A stretch of 30,435 nt of DNA, from the NCBI GenBank assembly GCA_029941985.1, contig JAPYTV010000005.1, forward strand, positions 1 to 30,435, given 5' to 3'. This DNA is from Candidatus Pelagibacter sp. (GTDB taxonomy: Bacteria > Pseudomonadota > Alphaproteobacteria > Pelagibacterales > Pelagibacteraceae). The notes beneath the pieces were generated by a model. The model was not told the origin of the DNA. It saw nothing but the letters and a program-made list of their open reading frames with translations, and did no database searches. Position 1 is the first letter of the stretch. The number at the start of each line of letters is the position of its first letter. Position numbers and translations under genes: made by a program. Below are positions 1 through 6,775 of this stretch, piece by piece.

Positions 1-418
1 ACGTACTTGCCATAGTTCTGGGAACTATAAAAGGACCCATTAATTTTGGAGTTTTGGCTCTAGTTTTATCAGCAGCTACAATAACATTTTCTATTGAAGG
101 ACCACCAGAACCCATAACTATTCCAGTTTTAAAGTTACTAACATTTTTTTCCTCTAAACCCGAATCTGCAATAGCTTCTTTCATTGCTATATAATTGTAT
201 GCTGAACCAGAACCCATAAATCTAATTGTTTTTCTATCAACATGGTCTTCTAATTTTATATTTGGTTTTCCATGGATATGACTTCTTAAATTGTGCTCTT
301 TATATTCTTCACTGAAAGATATTCCTGATTTTGAATTTAGAAGGGAATGATAAACTTCATCTTGATTGTTACCTAAACATGAAACAATACCTAATCCTGT
401 AATTACTACTCTTCTCAT
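1..418 (-). CDS. fabB: beta-ketoacyl-ACP synthase I (FabB), 5' part only
   Basis: This is the N-terminal part, about 139 residues, of a condensing enzyme that elongates acyl-ACP in fatty acid synthesis and keeps the unsaturated branch going after FabA. The protein begins MRRVVITGLGIVSCLGNN, the usual start of FabB/FabF enzymes, and includes IVMGSGGPS and the FIVPRTMAST stretch. The catalytic Cys and His residues lie beyond the window edge and cannot be checked. The ATG shares one base with the fabA stop (TAATG), so the pair is probably translationally coupled. Assignment as FabB rather than FabF rests on the fabA partner and on the N-terminus. Confidence 0.93.
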   Translation of the reverse strand, partial: MRRVVITGLGIVSCLGNNQDEVYHSLLNSKSGISFSEEYKEHNLRSHIHGKPNIKLEDHVDRKTIRFMGSGSAYNYIAMKEAIADSGLEEKNVSNFKTGIVMGSGGPSIENVIVAADKTRAKTPKLMGPFIVPRTMAST

Positions 419-918
419 TATTTAAATAATCCTACTTTTAAACTCTCCGCTGAATATATTTTTTTACCATCTGCTAATACGATACCATTTGCAAGACCAA
501 CCGTAGTTCCTCCTGGAGCCATAATTTTTTTCATATCGATTAAATACTGAACTTTTTTAACATTTTTTAATACTTCACCTGTAAATTTCACGGCACCAAC
601 TCCTAATGCTCTTCCTTTCCCAGGATTACCTAACCATCCAAGATAAAATCCAACTAGTTGCCACATAGCATCTAGTCCTAGACATCCAGGCATCACTGGG
701 TCACCTTTAAAATGACAATCAAAGAACCAAAGGTCATCTTTGATATCTAACTCAGCTATTAAAGAGCCCTTTTTAAAAGTTCCGTTGTCTTCATTGATTT
801 TTGATATTCTATCAAACATAAGCATTGGTGGAAGTGGTAATTTTGCATTACCGGGGCCAAAAAGCTCGCCATTTGCGCAACTTATTAGCTCATCATATGT
901 AAATGAGTTTTTTTTCAT
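418..918 (-). CDS. fabA: 3-hydroxydecanoyl-ACP dehydratase/isomerase (FabA)
   Basis: FabA dehydrates 3-hydroxydecanoyl-ACP and isomerises the trans-2 product to cis-3, the entry to anaerobic unsaturated fatty acid synthesis in the cytoplasm. The 166-residue protein is close to the 170 or so usual for the family. It starts MKKNSFTYDELISCANGELF and shows the LPPMLMFDRI segment, the active-site stretch HFKGDPVMPGCLGLDAMWQL and the GRALGVGAVKF strand. The frame stays open upstream of 918, but the start at 918 fits the family N-terminus and has an AAGGTG Shine-Dalgarno (928-933) nine bases before it. It overlaps fabB by one base and is divergent from the irr-like regulator. Confidence 0.95.
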   Translation of the reverse strand: MKKNSFTYDELISCANGELFGPGNAKLPLPPMLMFDRISKINEDNGTFKKGSLIAELDIKDDLWFFDCHFKGDPVMPGCLGLDAMWQLVGFYLGWLGNPGKGRALGVGAVKFTGEVLKNVKKVQYLIDMKKIMAPGGTTVGLANGIVLADGKKIYSAESLKVGLFK

Positions 919-970
919 AAATTTAAGCACCTTTAATACTTGATTTATTAACATTATAATATAGAAATAG

Positions 971-987
971 TTTAGAACTATTATAAA
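971..987. promoter_or_regulatory. Irr-box-like palindrome between fabA and irr
   Basis: The 17-mer TTTAGAACTATTATAAA lies in the 77 bp divergent region between fabA and the Fur-family gene. Its arms, TTTAGAA and TTATAAA, match as an inverted repeat at 6 of 7 positions around a 3 bp centre. This is the shape of the iron-control element described for alphaproteobacterial Irr (TTTAGAA-n3-TTCTAAA type). It is only 9 bp from the irr start and could affect both genes. Operator function is inferred. Confidence 0.6.
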
Positions 988-995
988 CAATAATA

Positions 996-1421
996 ATGAA
1001 TTTAACCACATTAAAGCAAAAACTAAGAGAATCTGGCTTAAGACCCACCAGACAGAGACTAAAAATTTCCGAAGTATTGTTTTCTCCTGAAAAAACTTTT
1101 CATTTTACAATAAATGATCTTGTAGAAATTATAGAAAAAAAATTAAGTGAAAAAATTTCTTTAGCTACTGTTTACAATACCGTCCATGCCTTTAAAAAAA
1201 AAGGATACTTAAAAGAAATTTCAATTAATAGTGACAAAAGCTATTTTGATACAAACGTTACAGAACACCATCATTTTTATGATGAGGATACAAATGAATT
1301 AATAGATTGCAGTAACGATGAAATTGATTCTGTAAATATAAAAAAAAATATTACAGGCAAAAAGATTAAGTCAGTTGAGATTCTAGTTAAAGTTGCAAGT
1401 GACAACCAAAATCAAAATTAA
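996..1421 (+). CDS. irr: Irr-like Fur-family transcriptional regulator
   Basis: A 141-residue Fur-superfamily protein with a winged-helix N-terminal half (LRPTRQRLKISEVLF at about 15-29, ISLATVYNTVHAFKKKGYL at about 54-72) and a dimerisation half carrying an HHH motif at 91-93. It lacks the paired CxxC zinc motifs of typical Fur, as Irr proteins do. In alphaproteobacteria Irr binds haem or senses haem status and controls haem synthesis and iron storage genes. Adjacency to fabA-fabB is the known irr neighbourhood, and Irr-like boxes flank the gene on both sides. No Shine-Dalgarno is visible before the ATG. Zur or PerR are alternatives but fit the motif pattern less well. Confidence 0.8.
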   Translation: MNLTTLKQKLRESGLRPTRQRLKISEVLFSPEKTFHFTINDLVEIIEKKLSEKISLATVYNTVHAFKKKGYLKEISINSDKSYFDTNVTEHHHFYDEDTNELIDCSNDEIDSVNIKKNITGKKIKSVEILVKVASDNQNQN

Positions 1422-1450
1422 TTCAATAATTTCAAAAATTTAAGATTTAC

Positions 1451-1500
1451 ATTAAAATAATTCTAAACTGTTGACATCTAGTTTAGAATCATTATATATT
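1451..1500 (+). promoter_or_regulatory. rubrerythrin promoter with paired Irr-like half-sites
   Basis: A consensus -35 TTGACA (1471-1476) and a -10 TATATT (1495-1500) are separated by 18 bp. The -35 sits in the loop of a perfect 10 bp inverted repeat: ATTCTAAACT (1460-1469) and AGTTTAGAAT (1480-1489). Each arm is also half of a weaker 17 bp Irr-box-like element (1451-1467 and 1482-1498), each with 5 of 7 symmetric matches to the consensus half. The arrangement suggests iron-responsive repression by occlusion of RNA polymerase. The base pattern is seen directly; the regulator identity is inferred. Confidence 0.62.
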
Positions 1501-1525
1501 AGCCTTAATTATTAAGGAGAAAAAT

Positions 1526-1942
1526 ATGCCACTAAAAGGAAGTAAAACAGAAGAGAACTTAAAAGAAGCTTTTGCAGGTGAAAGCCAAGCAAACAGACGT
1601 TACTTATATTTTGCTCAAAAAGCAGATATCGAAGGTTACAACGATGTAGCATCAGTATTTAGATCTACAGCTGAAGGTGAAACGGGGCATGCACATGGTC
1701 ACCTGGAATACTTAGAAGAAGTTGGTGATCCTGCAACAGGAAAACCAATTGGTGAAACTAAAGATAATTTAGCATCAGCTGTAGCTGGTGAAACTCATGA
1801 GTATACAGATATGTATCCAGGCATGGCGAAGACAGCAAGAGAAGAAGGTTTTGAAGAAATTGCTGATTGGTTTGAAACTTTAGCAAAAGCTGAGAAATCT
1901 CACGCAGGTAAATTCCAAAAAACTTTAGAAACTATTGCATAA
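1526..1942 (+). CDS. rubrerythrin diiron domain protein (no rubredoxin domain)
   Basis: A 138-residue ferritin-like four-helix protein, probably a cytoplasmic peroxide reductase or iron-handling protein. Diiron ligands typical of rubrerythrin are visible: E19 in AGESQANRRY, E52 and H55 in EGETGH, E89 and E92 in AGETHEYTDM, and E123 and H126 in AEKSH. The C-terminal rubredoxin domain with two CxxC motifs is absent, so electrons must come from another protein. The next gene encodes an iron-sulfur oxidoreductase, a plausible partner. The start has a strong AGGAG at 1515-1519. It probably answers to the Irr-like operator upstream. Its higher GC relative to neighbours suggests strong expression. 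Confidence 0.92.
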   Translation: MPLKGSKTEENLKEAFAGESQANRRYLYFAQKADIEGYNDVASVFRSTAEGETGHAHGHLEYLEEVGDPATGKPIGETKDNLASAVAGETHEYTDMYPGMAKTAREEGFEEIADWFETLAKAEKSHAGKFQKTLETIA

Positions 1943-1956
1943 ATAAAATTTAATTT

Positions 1957-1978
1957 ATGGTGGGGTTATCCCCACCAT
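1957..1978 (+). terminator. hairpin between rubrerythrin and the Fe-S gene
   Basis: A perfect 9 bp stem, ATGGTGGGG and CCCCACCAT, encloses the loop TTAT, 14 bp after the rubrerythrin stop. It is strikingly GC-rich for this genome. The following bases are T-rich but not a clean T run, so it may be a partial terminator or an mRNA 3' stabiliser that lets rubrerythrin be made in excess over the two downstream genes. Confidence 0.7.
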
Positions 1979-1999
1979 TAATTTCAATATTTTAATCAT

Positions 2000-3331
2000 A
2001 TGAGTAAAGAAGGCAGTACCAAAGAACCTATAAGACATCCAATAGACTTTGAACATCCTAATTTTTTAAACCCTGAAAAATTAGATGCAGAAATGAGAAG
2101 AGTGTTTGATATTTGTCATGGCTGCAGAAGATGTTTTAATTTATGTGAATCGTTTCCAAAATTGTTTGAAATGATTGATGAGTCAGAAAATGAAGATGTA
2201 GAAAGTATATCGAGCGATCAGTTTGAACCAGTAGTAGATGCATGCACTTTATGTGATATGTGTTTTATGACCAAATGTCCTTATGTGCCACCACATGAGT
2301 TTGATTTAGATTTTCCACATTTAATGTTGAGATATAGAGCTGCTCAAAAAAAATTAAATAAACTACCGTTTGTTCCTGCACAATTAGCTCAAATTGATAG
2401 AAACGCTAAAATTGGTGTAATGCTATCATCTTTAATAAATTGGGTATCAAATATTAAAAATAATTTTTTCAGAAAAATATTAGAATTTGTTGCTGGAATT
2501 GACATGAGGGTTAAATTACCAGTTTATAATTCAGAAACATTTACAAATTATTTTAAAAAAAATAATTATCCAATAAATAGTGATGCACCCTCTAAAAATA
2601 GAAAAGTTGTAATTTATTCAACTTGTTTTGTTAACTTTAACAAAAAAAATACAGGTGTTGCAGCATTAAAAGTTTTAAAGAAAAATGGAGTTGAGGTTCA
2701 AGAAGCCTACCCAGGTTGTTGCGGTATGCCTTTTTTGGAGCAAGCAGATCTTCAAAAAGTTGCTGAACAAGCTAAGAAAGTATCAAAGGATTTATTAGAG
2801 TGGGTAGAAAAAGGTTACCAAATTATTACTCTTACAGCTAGTTGTGGACTGATGTTGAAGTTTGAATGGCCCTTATTGTTATCGAATAATGAAAATATTA
2901 AAAGACTTTCAAAAAGTGTTAGTGACATCGATGAATATATCGTTGATATAGCACAAAATGAGGGCTTAGCAGAAGGTTTACAAGAAATTGATGGCGGTGT
3001 GACTGTGCATAACGCTTGTCATGCCAGAGCTCAAAATATGGGCATTAAAGCAAGAGACATGCTTAAGTTTATTCCAAATATAAAAATGGATGTTGTTGAA
3101 AGATGTGCTGGTCATGGCGGAACTTTTGGTGTGATGAAGGAAACCCACGACCTAGCAGTAAAAGTTGGAAAACCTACTGCGAGACAAATTAAAAATAAAA
3201 ATAATAAGTATATGGCTTCAGACTGTCCTTTAGCTGGTAAACATTTAAAACAACTAGAGACAGATACAAATATTGTTAACGATGAGGCGCTACACCCCAT
3301 AGAATTAATGGCAAAAAGTTATAGGTTATAA
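2000..3331 (+). CDS. CCG-domain Fe-S oxidoreductase (GlpC/HdrD-like), rubrerythrin partner
   Basis: A 443-residue soluble protein with two N-terminal [4Fe-4S] motifs (C39, C42, C45, C49 and C82, C85, C88, C93) followed by two cysteine-rich CCG-type modules. The first holds C211, C242-C243 and C284. The second holds C342, C371 and C411, with CAGHGG where CCG is usual. The architecture resembles GlpC and heterodisulfide reductase subunit D. No flavin domain or membrane segment is visible, so it most likely relays electrons. It follows rubrerythrin and lies 2 bp before the DUF3501 gene, suggesting a three-component redox unit that feeds rubrerythrin. Substrate and electron donor are unknown. Confidence 0.85.
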   Translation: MSKEGSTKEPIRHPIDFEHPNFLNPEKLDAEMRRVFDICHGCRRCFNLCESFPKLFEMIDESENEDVESISSDQFEPVVDACTLCDMCFMTKCPYVPPHEFDLDFPHLMLRYRAAQKKLNKLPFVPAQLAQIDRNAKIGVMLSSLINWVSNIKNNFFRKILEFVAGIDMRVKLPVYNSETFTNYFKKNNYPINSDAPSKNRKVVIYSTCFVNFNKKNTGVAALKVLKKNGVEVQEAYPGCCGMPFLEQADLQKVAEQAKKVSKDLLEWVEKGYQIITLTASCGLMLKFEWPLLLSNNENIKRLSKSVSDIDEYIVDIAQNEGLAEGLQEIDGGVTVHNACHARAQNMGIKARDMLKFIPNIKMDVVERCAGHGGTFGVMKETHDLAVKVGKPTARQIKNKNNKYMASDCPLAGKHLKQLETDTNIVNDEALHPIELMAKSYRL

Positions 3332-3333
3332 TT

Positions 3334-3927
3334 ATGACGAAAGAAAAAAGACAAATTGAAAAAGAAGATTTAATTCCTGCAGATGTTTATGTAAACAACA
3401 GAAAACAAATTAGGAAAGAACTTTTTGAATTTAAGAAAAATAGAAGAGTTGCTCTCGGACCTTATGCAACTTTTTATTTTGAAAGTTTTGAAACTATGTT
3501 GGCTCAAGTTCAAGAAATGCTTCATATTGAAAAAGGTGGTGATGAGCAATTAAAAGATGAATTGGTTGCATACAACCCTATGGTTCCTAATGGAAAAGAA
3601 CTTACAGCAACATTGATGTTTGAAATTGATAATCCAGTTTCTAGAGCTGTATTTTTAGGAAAAGTAGGTGGGATAGAAGAAAAAGTATTTATGAAAATTG
3701 ATAATGAAATAATTAAAGGGTCATCAGAAGAAGATGTAGATAGAACGTCTGTTGAAGGCAAAGCTTCATCTGTTCAATTTATTCATTTCAAATTAAATAA
3801 TGATCAAATAAGTAAATTTAAATCTAGTAGTATGAAAATTGAACTAGGTATTGATCATAAAGAATATTCTCACACAACTAAACTCACTGAAGATAGTGTA
3901 AAATCTTTATCAACAGATTTTAGTTAA
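3334..3927 (+). CDS. DUF3501 family protein
   Basis: A 197-residue soluble protein without signal peptide or membrane segment. The segments RVALGPYATFYFESFETMLAQ and KELTATLMFEIDNP match my recollection of the DUF3501 family, which is repeatedly found after a rubrerythrin and a CCG-domain Fe-S protein. It has no cysteine, so it is not itself an iron-sulfur carrier. It begins 2 bp after the Fe-S gene stop, so the two are almost certainly co-transcribed. The last 8 bp overlap the convergent SH3 gene. Function is unknown; an accessory or assembly role in the redox unit is my inference. Confidence 0.82.
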   Translation: MTKEKRQIEKEDLIPADVYVNNRKQIRKELFEFKKNRRVALGPYATFYFESFETMLAQVQEMLHIEKGGDEQLKDELVAYNPMVPNGKELTATLMFEIDNPVSRAVFLGKVGGIEEKVFMKIDNEIIKGSSEEDVDRTSVEGKASSVQFIHFKLNNDQISKFKSSSMKIELGIDHKEYSHTTKLTEDSVKSLSTDFS

Positions 3928-4366
3928 TAGATCCCCAAATATTATCAGTTTTTACCCATCCAGAATAATCATCAGTTTTAACGTTACACCAGTCATTCAG
4001 ACATTTTTTGATCACTAATAGTCTACCTTTCTCTAATCTTAAAATTGGTTTAGAAAAACTTGATGGTTTTTTGAATAAAATTTTATTTTCTAGGATTATA
4101 AAAGAATTTGATGATTTTAGTTGAGACCAATGAATCCAGCCACTATTATTTTTTAAGTCAATAATCCTTCTAAAGTTTTCTTTTTTGTCTATTTGTTTTA
4201 CAGGGAGATTTATTTTTTTATAAATATATTTGATTTTAGAATCAAGCGTAGGTTGATATCTGACATTAACTGTATTTTTTTTTAATGATAAAAAAGTTTC
4301 TTTAGCAATTAACTCAAAATTGAATAAAAAATAAATTAACAGTATCCAAATAAAATTTTTCTTCAT
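3920..4366 (-). CDS. exported bacterial SH3 domain protein
   Basis: A 148-residue protein with an N-terminal signal sequence (MKKNFIWILLIYFLFNFELIA, cleavage probably near residue 21) and two SH3b-like repeats: VNVRYQPTLDSKIKYIY through NNSGWIHWSQL, and ILFKKPSSFSKPILRLEKG through DYSGWVKTDNIWG. Each ends in the typical SGW(I/V) strand. Such alphaproteobacterial proteins are thought to act in the periplasm, perhaps binding peptidoglycan, but no function is established. It overlaps the ThiF-like gene by 4 bp (ATGA) and the DUF3501 gene by 8 bp on the opposite strand. Confidence 0.78.
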   Translation of the reverse strand: MKKNFIWILLIYFLFNFELIAKETFLSLKKNTVNVRYQPTLDSKIKYIYKKINLPVKQIDKKENFRRIIDLKNNSGWIHWSQLKSSNSFIILENKILFKKPSSFSKPILRLEKGRLLVIKKCLNDWCNVKTDDYSGWVKTDNIWGSIN

Positions 4367-5121
4367 TGATTACAAAAACAATTTTTTCTTTTATTTATCT
4401 TAATTTTTCTAAAATTTAAATTAAGTAAATCTAAAATTAAAATATAACCATTAAGATTCTTTCCGATAGTTAATATTTTTTTTAATACCTCATTTGCTTG
4501 AATAGTACCTACAATATTGGCTACAGTTCCAAGAATACCTTCTGTTTCACAGTTTAATAAGTCGTCATAAATTTCAGACTCTTGAAAAAAACATCTTAAA
4601 CATGGAATTTTTTTTTCTTTAAAATTAAATGTAAAAATATGTCCATCAAATTTACTTATTGCACCAGTAACAAGAAATTTTTTAAATTTTAGACAAAAAT
4701 CATTCAGTAAAAATTTTGTTTTGAAATTATCTGATCCATCAACAATATAATCGTAGTTATTAATAATTTTTTTAAAATTTATATTATTTAATCTAAATTT
4801 ATAAACCTTTACTTTCGTATTAGGATTAATAAACTTTATTTTATCTTTAATTGTTTTAACTTTAGATTTTCCCACATCAGAAGTTTGGTAAAGACTTTGT
4901 CTGTGTATGTTGGACAGGCTAACTTTATCATCATCAACAATACCCACTGTTCCAATTCCAGCACGGGAAAGAAATTCTGCAACTGGACATCCAAGTCCAC
5001 CTGCCCCAACAATTAAAACTTTTGAAGATAGAATTTTTTTTTGACCGAGAACACCAATATCTTTAAGTACTATTTGTCTAGAAAATCTTTCGATTAAATT
5101 TTTATTTAATTGACCTTTCAT
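4363..5121 (-). CDS. ThiF/MoeB/HesA-family adenylyltransferase
   Basis: A 252-residue E1-like enzyme that adenylates the C-terminal glycine of a ubiquitin-like sulfur carrier (ThiS or MoaD type). Visible are FSRQIVLKDIGVLGQKK, the nucleotide motif GAGGLG at 39-44, R74 in NIHRQ, and the DGSDN motif at 128-132 containing the usual catalytic Asp (D131). A cysteine at 191 (NCETEGILGTV) is where a catalytic Cys would be. The zinc site has C174 and C177, but the second pair is C248 and C250, a C-x-C rather than C-x2-C. No thiS, moaD or rhodanese domain is nearby, so thiamine versus molybdopterin cannot be decided. ATGA overlaps link it to dut and the SH3 gene. Confidence 0.85.
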   Translation of the reverse strand: MKGQLNKNLIERFSRQIVLKDIGVLGQKKILSSKVLIVGAGGLGCPVAEFLSRAGIGTVGIVDDDKVSLSNIHRQSLYQTSDVGKSKVKTIKDKIKFINPNTKVKVYKFRLNNINFKKIINNYDYIVDGSDNFKTKFLLNDFCLKFKKFLVTGAISKFDGHIFTFNFKEKKIPCLRCFFQESEIYDDLLNCETEGILGTVANIVGTIQANEVLKKILTIGKNLNGYILILDLLNLNFRKIKINKRKNCFCNQ

Positions 5122-5555
5122 TTTCCTGTAGAGCCAAATCCACTTTTTCCTCTTAATGTATTGGGTAAATCATCAGTTTCTTCTAAATCCATTTTAACAA
5201 CCGGCGTTAAAATTATCTGTGCTATTCTATCTTTGTTATTAATTATGAACTCTTCTTTTCCGTGATTAAAAAGTATTATTTTTATTTCACCTCTATAATC
5301 ACTATCAATAGTTCCTGGTGTATTTAAAACAGTTATACAGTTTTTAGCCGCAAGGCCTGACCTAGGTCGTATTTGCACCTCATAATCTTCTAAAAAAGCT
5401 ATAGAAAGGCCAGTAGGCACCAAACAAGAACTATTAGCAGCTAATTTGATAGGCTTCTCTATAAACGCCATTAAGTCCATACCAGAAGCACCAGCTGTTT
5501 TATAAGTTGGGAGTTGTACATTAGGATTTATTTTTTTTACTAATACTTTTACCAC
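5118..5555 (-). CDS. dut: dUTP diphosphatase (dUTPase)
   Basis: The enzyme hydrolyses dUTP to dUMP and pyrophosphate, keeping uracil out of DNA and supplying dUMP for thymidylate. All five trimeric dUTPase motifs are present in order: AGASGMDL, RPRSGLA, LNTPGTIDSDYRGEI, KDRIAQIIL and the C-terminal RGKSGFGSTG. The length, 145 residues, is normal. The start is GTG at 5555, giving MVKVLVKKINP; no ATG upstream fits. It lies 6 bp after coaBC, an arrangement common in proteobacteria, and overlaps the ThiF-like gene by 4 bp. Confidence 0.96.
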   Translation of the reverse strand: MVKVLVKKINPNVQLPTYKTAGASGMDLMAFIEKPIKLAANSSCLVPTGLSIAFLEDYEVQIRPRSGLAAKNCITVLNTPGTIDSDYRGEIKIILFNHGKEEFIINNKDRIAQIILTPVVKMDLEETDDLPNTLRGKSGFGSTGK

Positions 5556-5561
5556 TGAATT

Positions 5562-6767
5562 TTAATTTAATTGTTTAATAACTCTATCAATTATTTCATC
5601 TGAGATTTCAGATTTTTTTTTCATAACAAGTTTTTCATCACTGATTTTTTCATCTTTATAAAAAATTGAAACTTCATTAAAATCTGAGTCAAATCCAATT
5701 GATTTATTTGAAACATCATTTGCAACTATCCAATCACAATTTTTTTCCAATAATTTTTTTTTTGCATTTTCTTGAACATTATTTGTTTCTGCAGCAAAAC
5801 CAATAACAAGCTTTGGTCTTAGAGAGTTATGTTTTGAGACATAATTTAAGATATCGGTATTTACTTCAAGTTCTAAATTTATATATTCTTGTTTTTTTAT
5901 CTTTTCATTTTTTTTTTCTTTTATTTTAAAATCTGCTACTGCTGCAGAAAAAATAGCAACATCGGTAGGTAAATTATCTTGTGTAGCTTTAAACATCTCT
6001 TCTGCTGTTTCAATTTTTATTAAATTTATATTATTATCAATTTCTAAATTGGTAGGACCAGATATTAACGTAGTTTCAAATCCTTTTTTAGCTAATGATT
6101 TTGCTAAGGCATATCCCTGTTTTCCAGAAGATTTATTAGTTATAAATCTTATGGGATCAATATATTCATTAGTTGGTCCTGCAGTCACTAAAGCTTTAAA
6201 TTTTTTATTTTTATTTAATTGATTAAAATAAATTTCAATTTCTTTCAAAATTTCTTTTGGTTCTGTCATTTTTCCTTCGCCAAATTCTCCACAAGCCATA
6301 TCCCCTATCTCAGGGCCAATTACTTTGTATCCATAAGATTTTAATTTTTTAAGATTTTCCTTAGTTGATGGATGTTCCCACATTCTAATATTCATAGCTG
6401 GTGTTAAAAAAATATCTTTATCAGAAGCAAGAATTACAGTTGATGCAAGGTCATTTGATGAGCCAGCATTCAGTTTTGAAATAGTATTAGCTGTAGCTGG
6501 AGCAACAACAATTACATCGGCCCATCTAGAAAGAGATATATGATCCATCTCTGCTTCATTTTCAGCATTAAATAAATCATCATAAACTTTTTCTTGAGAA
6601 AGAGAGGCAACCGATAAAGGTGTAATAAATTCTTTGGAACTTTTAGTCAGAATAGTTTTTACTTTTGCACCTTGTTTTTTTAGTAATCTAATAAGCTCTA
6701 AACTTTTATATGCAGAGATGCCTCCACAAATTATTAAAAGTATCTTTTTTTTAAATAAACTATTCAT
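5562..6767 (-). CDS. coaBC: bifunctional phosphopantothenoylcysteine decarboxylase/synthase
   Basis: CoaBC joins cysteine to 4'-phosphopantothenate (CoaB) and decarboxylates the product to phosphopantetheine (CoaC) in coenzyme A synthesis. The N-terminal flavoprotein half shows ICGGISAYKSLELIRLL, the active-site His in MDHISLSRWAD, PAMNIRMWEHP, and the Cys flap in DMACGEFGEGKM. The synthetase half starts near residue 190 with ALVTAGPTNEYIDPIRFITN and SSGKQGYALA. The length, 401 residues, matches the E. coli protein. It follows ubiB by 8 bp and precedes dut by 6 bp, so all are probably one transcript. Confidence 0.96.
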   Translation of the reverse strand: MNSLFKKKILLIICGGISAYKSLELIRLLKKQGAKVKTILTKSSKEFITPLSVASLSQEKVYDDLFNAENEAEMDHISLSRWADVIVVAPATANTISKLNAGSSNDLASTVILASDKDIFLTPAMNIRMWEHPSTKENLKKLKSYGYKVIGPEIGDMACGEFGEGKMTEPKEILKEIEIYFNQLNKNKKFKALVTAGPTNEYIDPIRFITNKSSGKQGYALAKSLAKKGFETTLISGPTNLEIDNNINLIKIETAEEMFKATQDNLPTDVAIFSAAVADFKIKEKKNEKIKKQEYINLELEVNTDILNYVSKHNSLRPKLVIGFAAETNNVQENAKKKLLEKNCDWIVANDVSNKSIGFDSDFNEVSIFYKDEKISDEKLVMKKKSEISDEIIDRVIKQLN

Positions 6768-6775
6768 TGGGCAAA

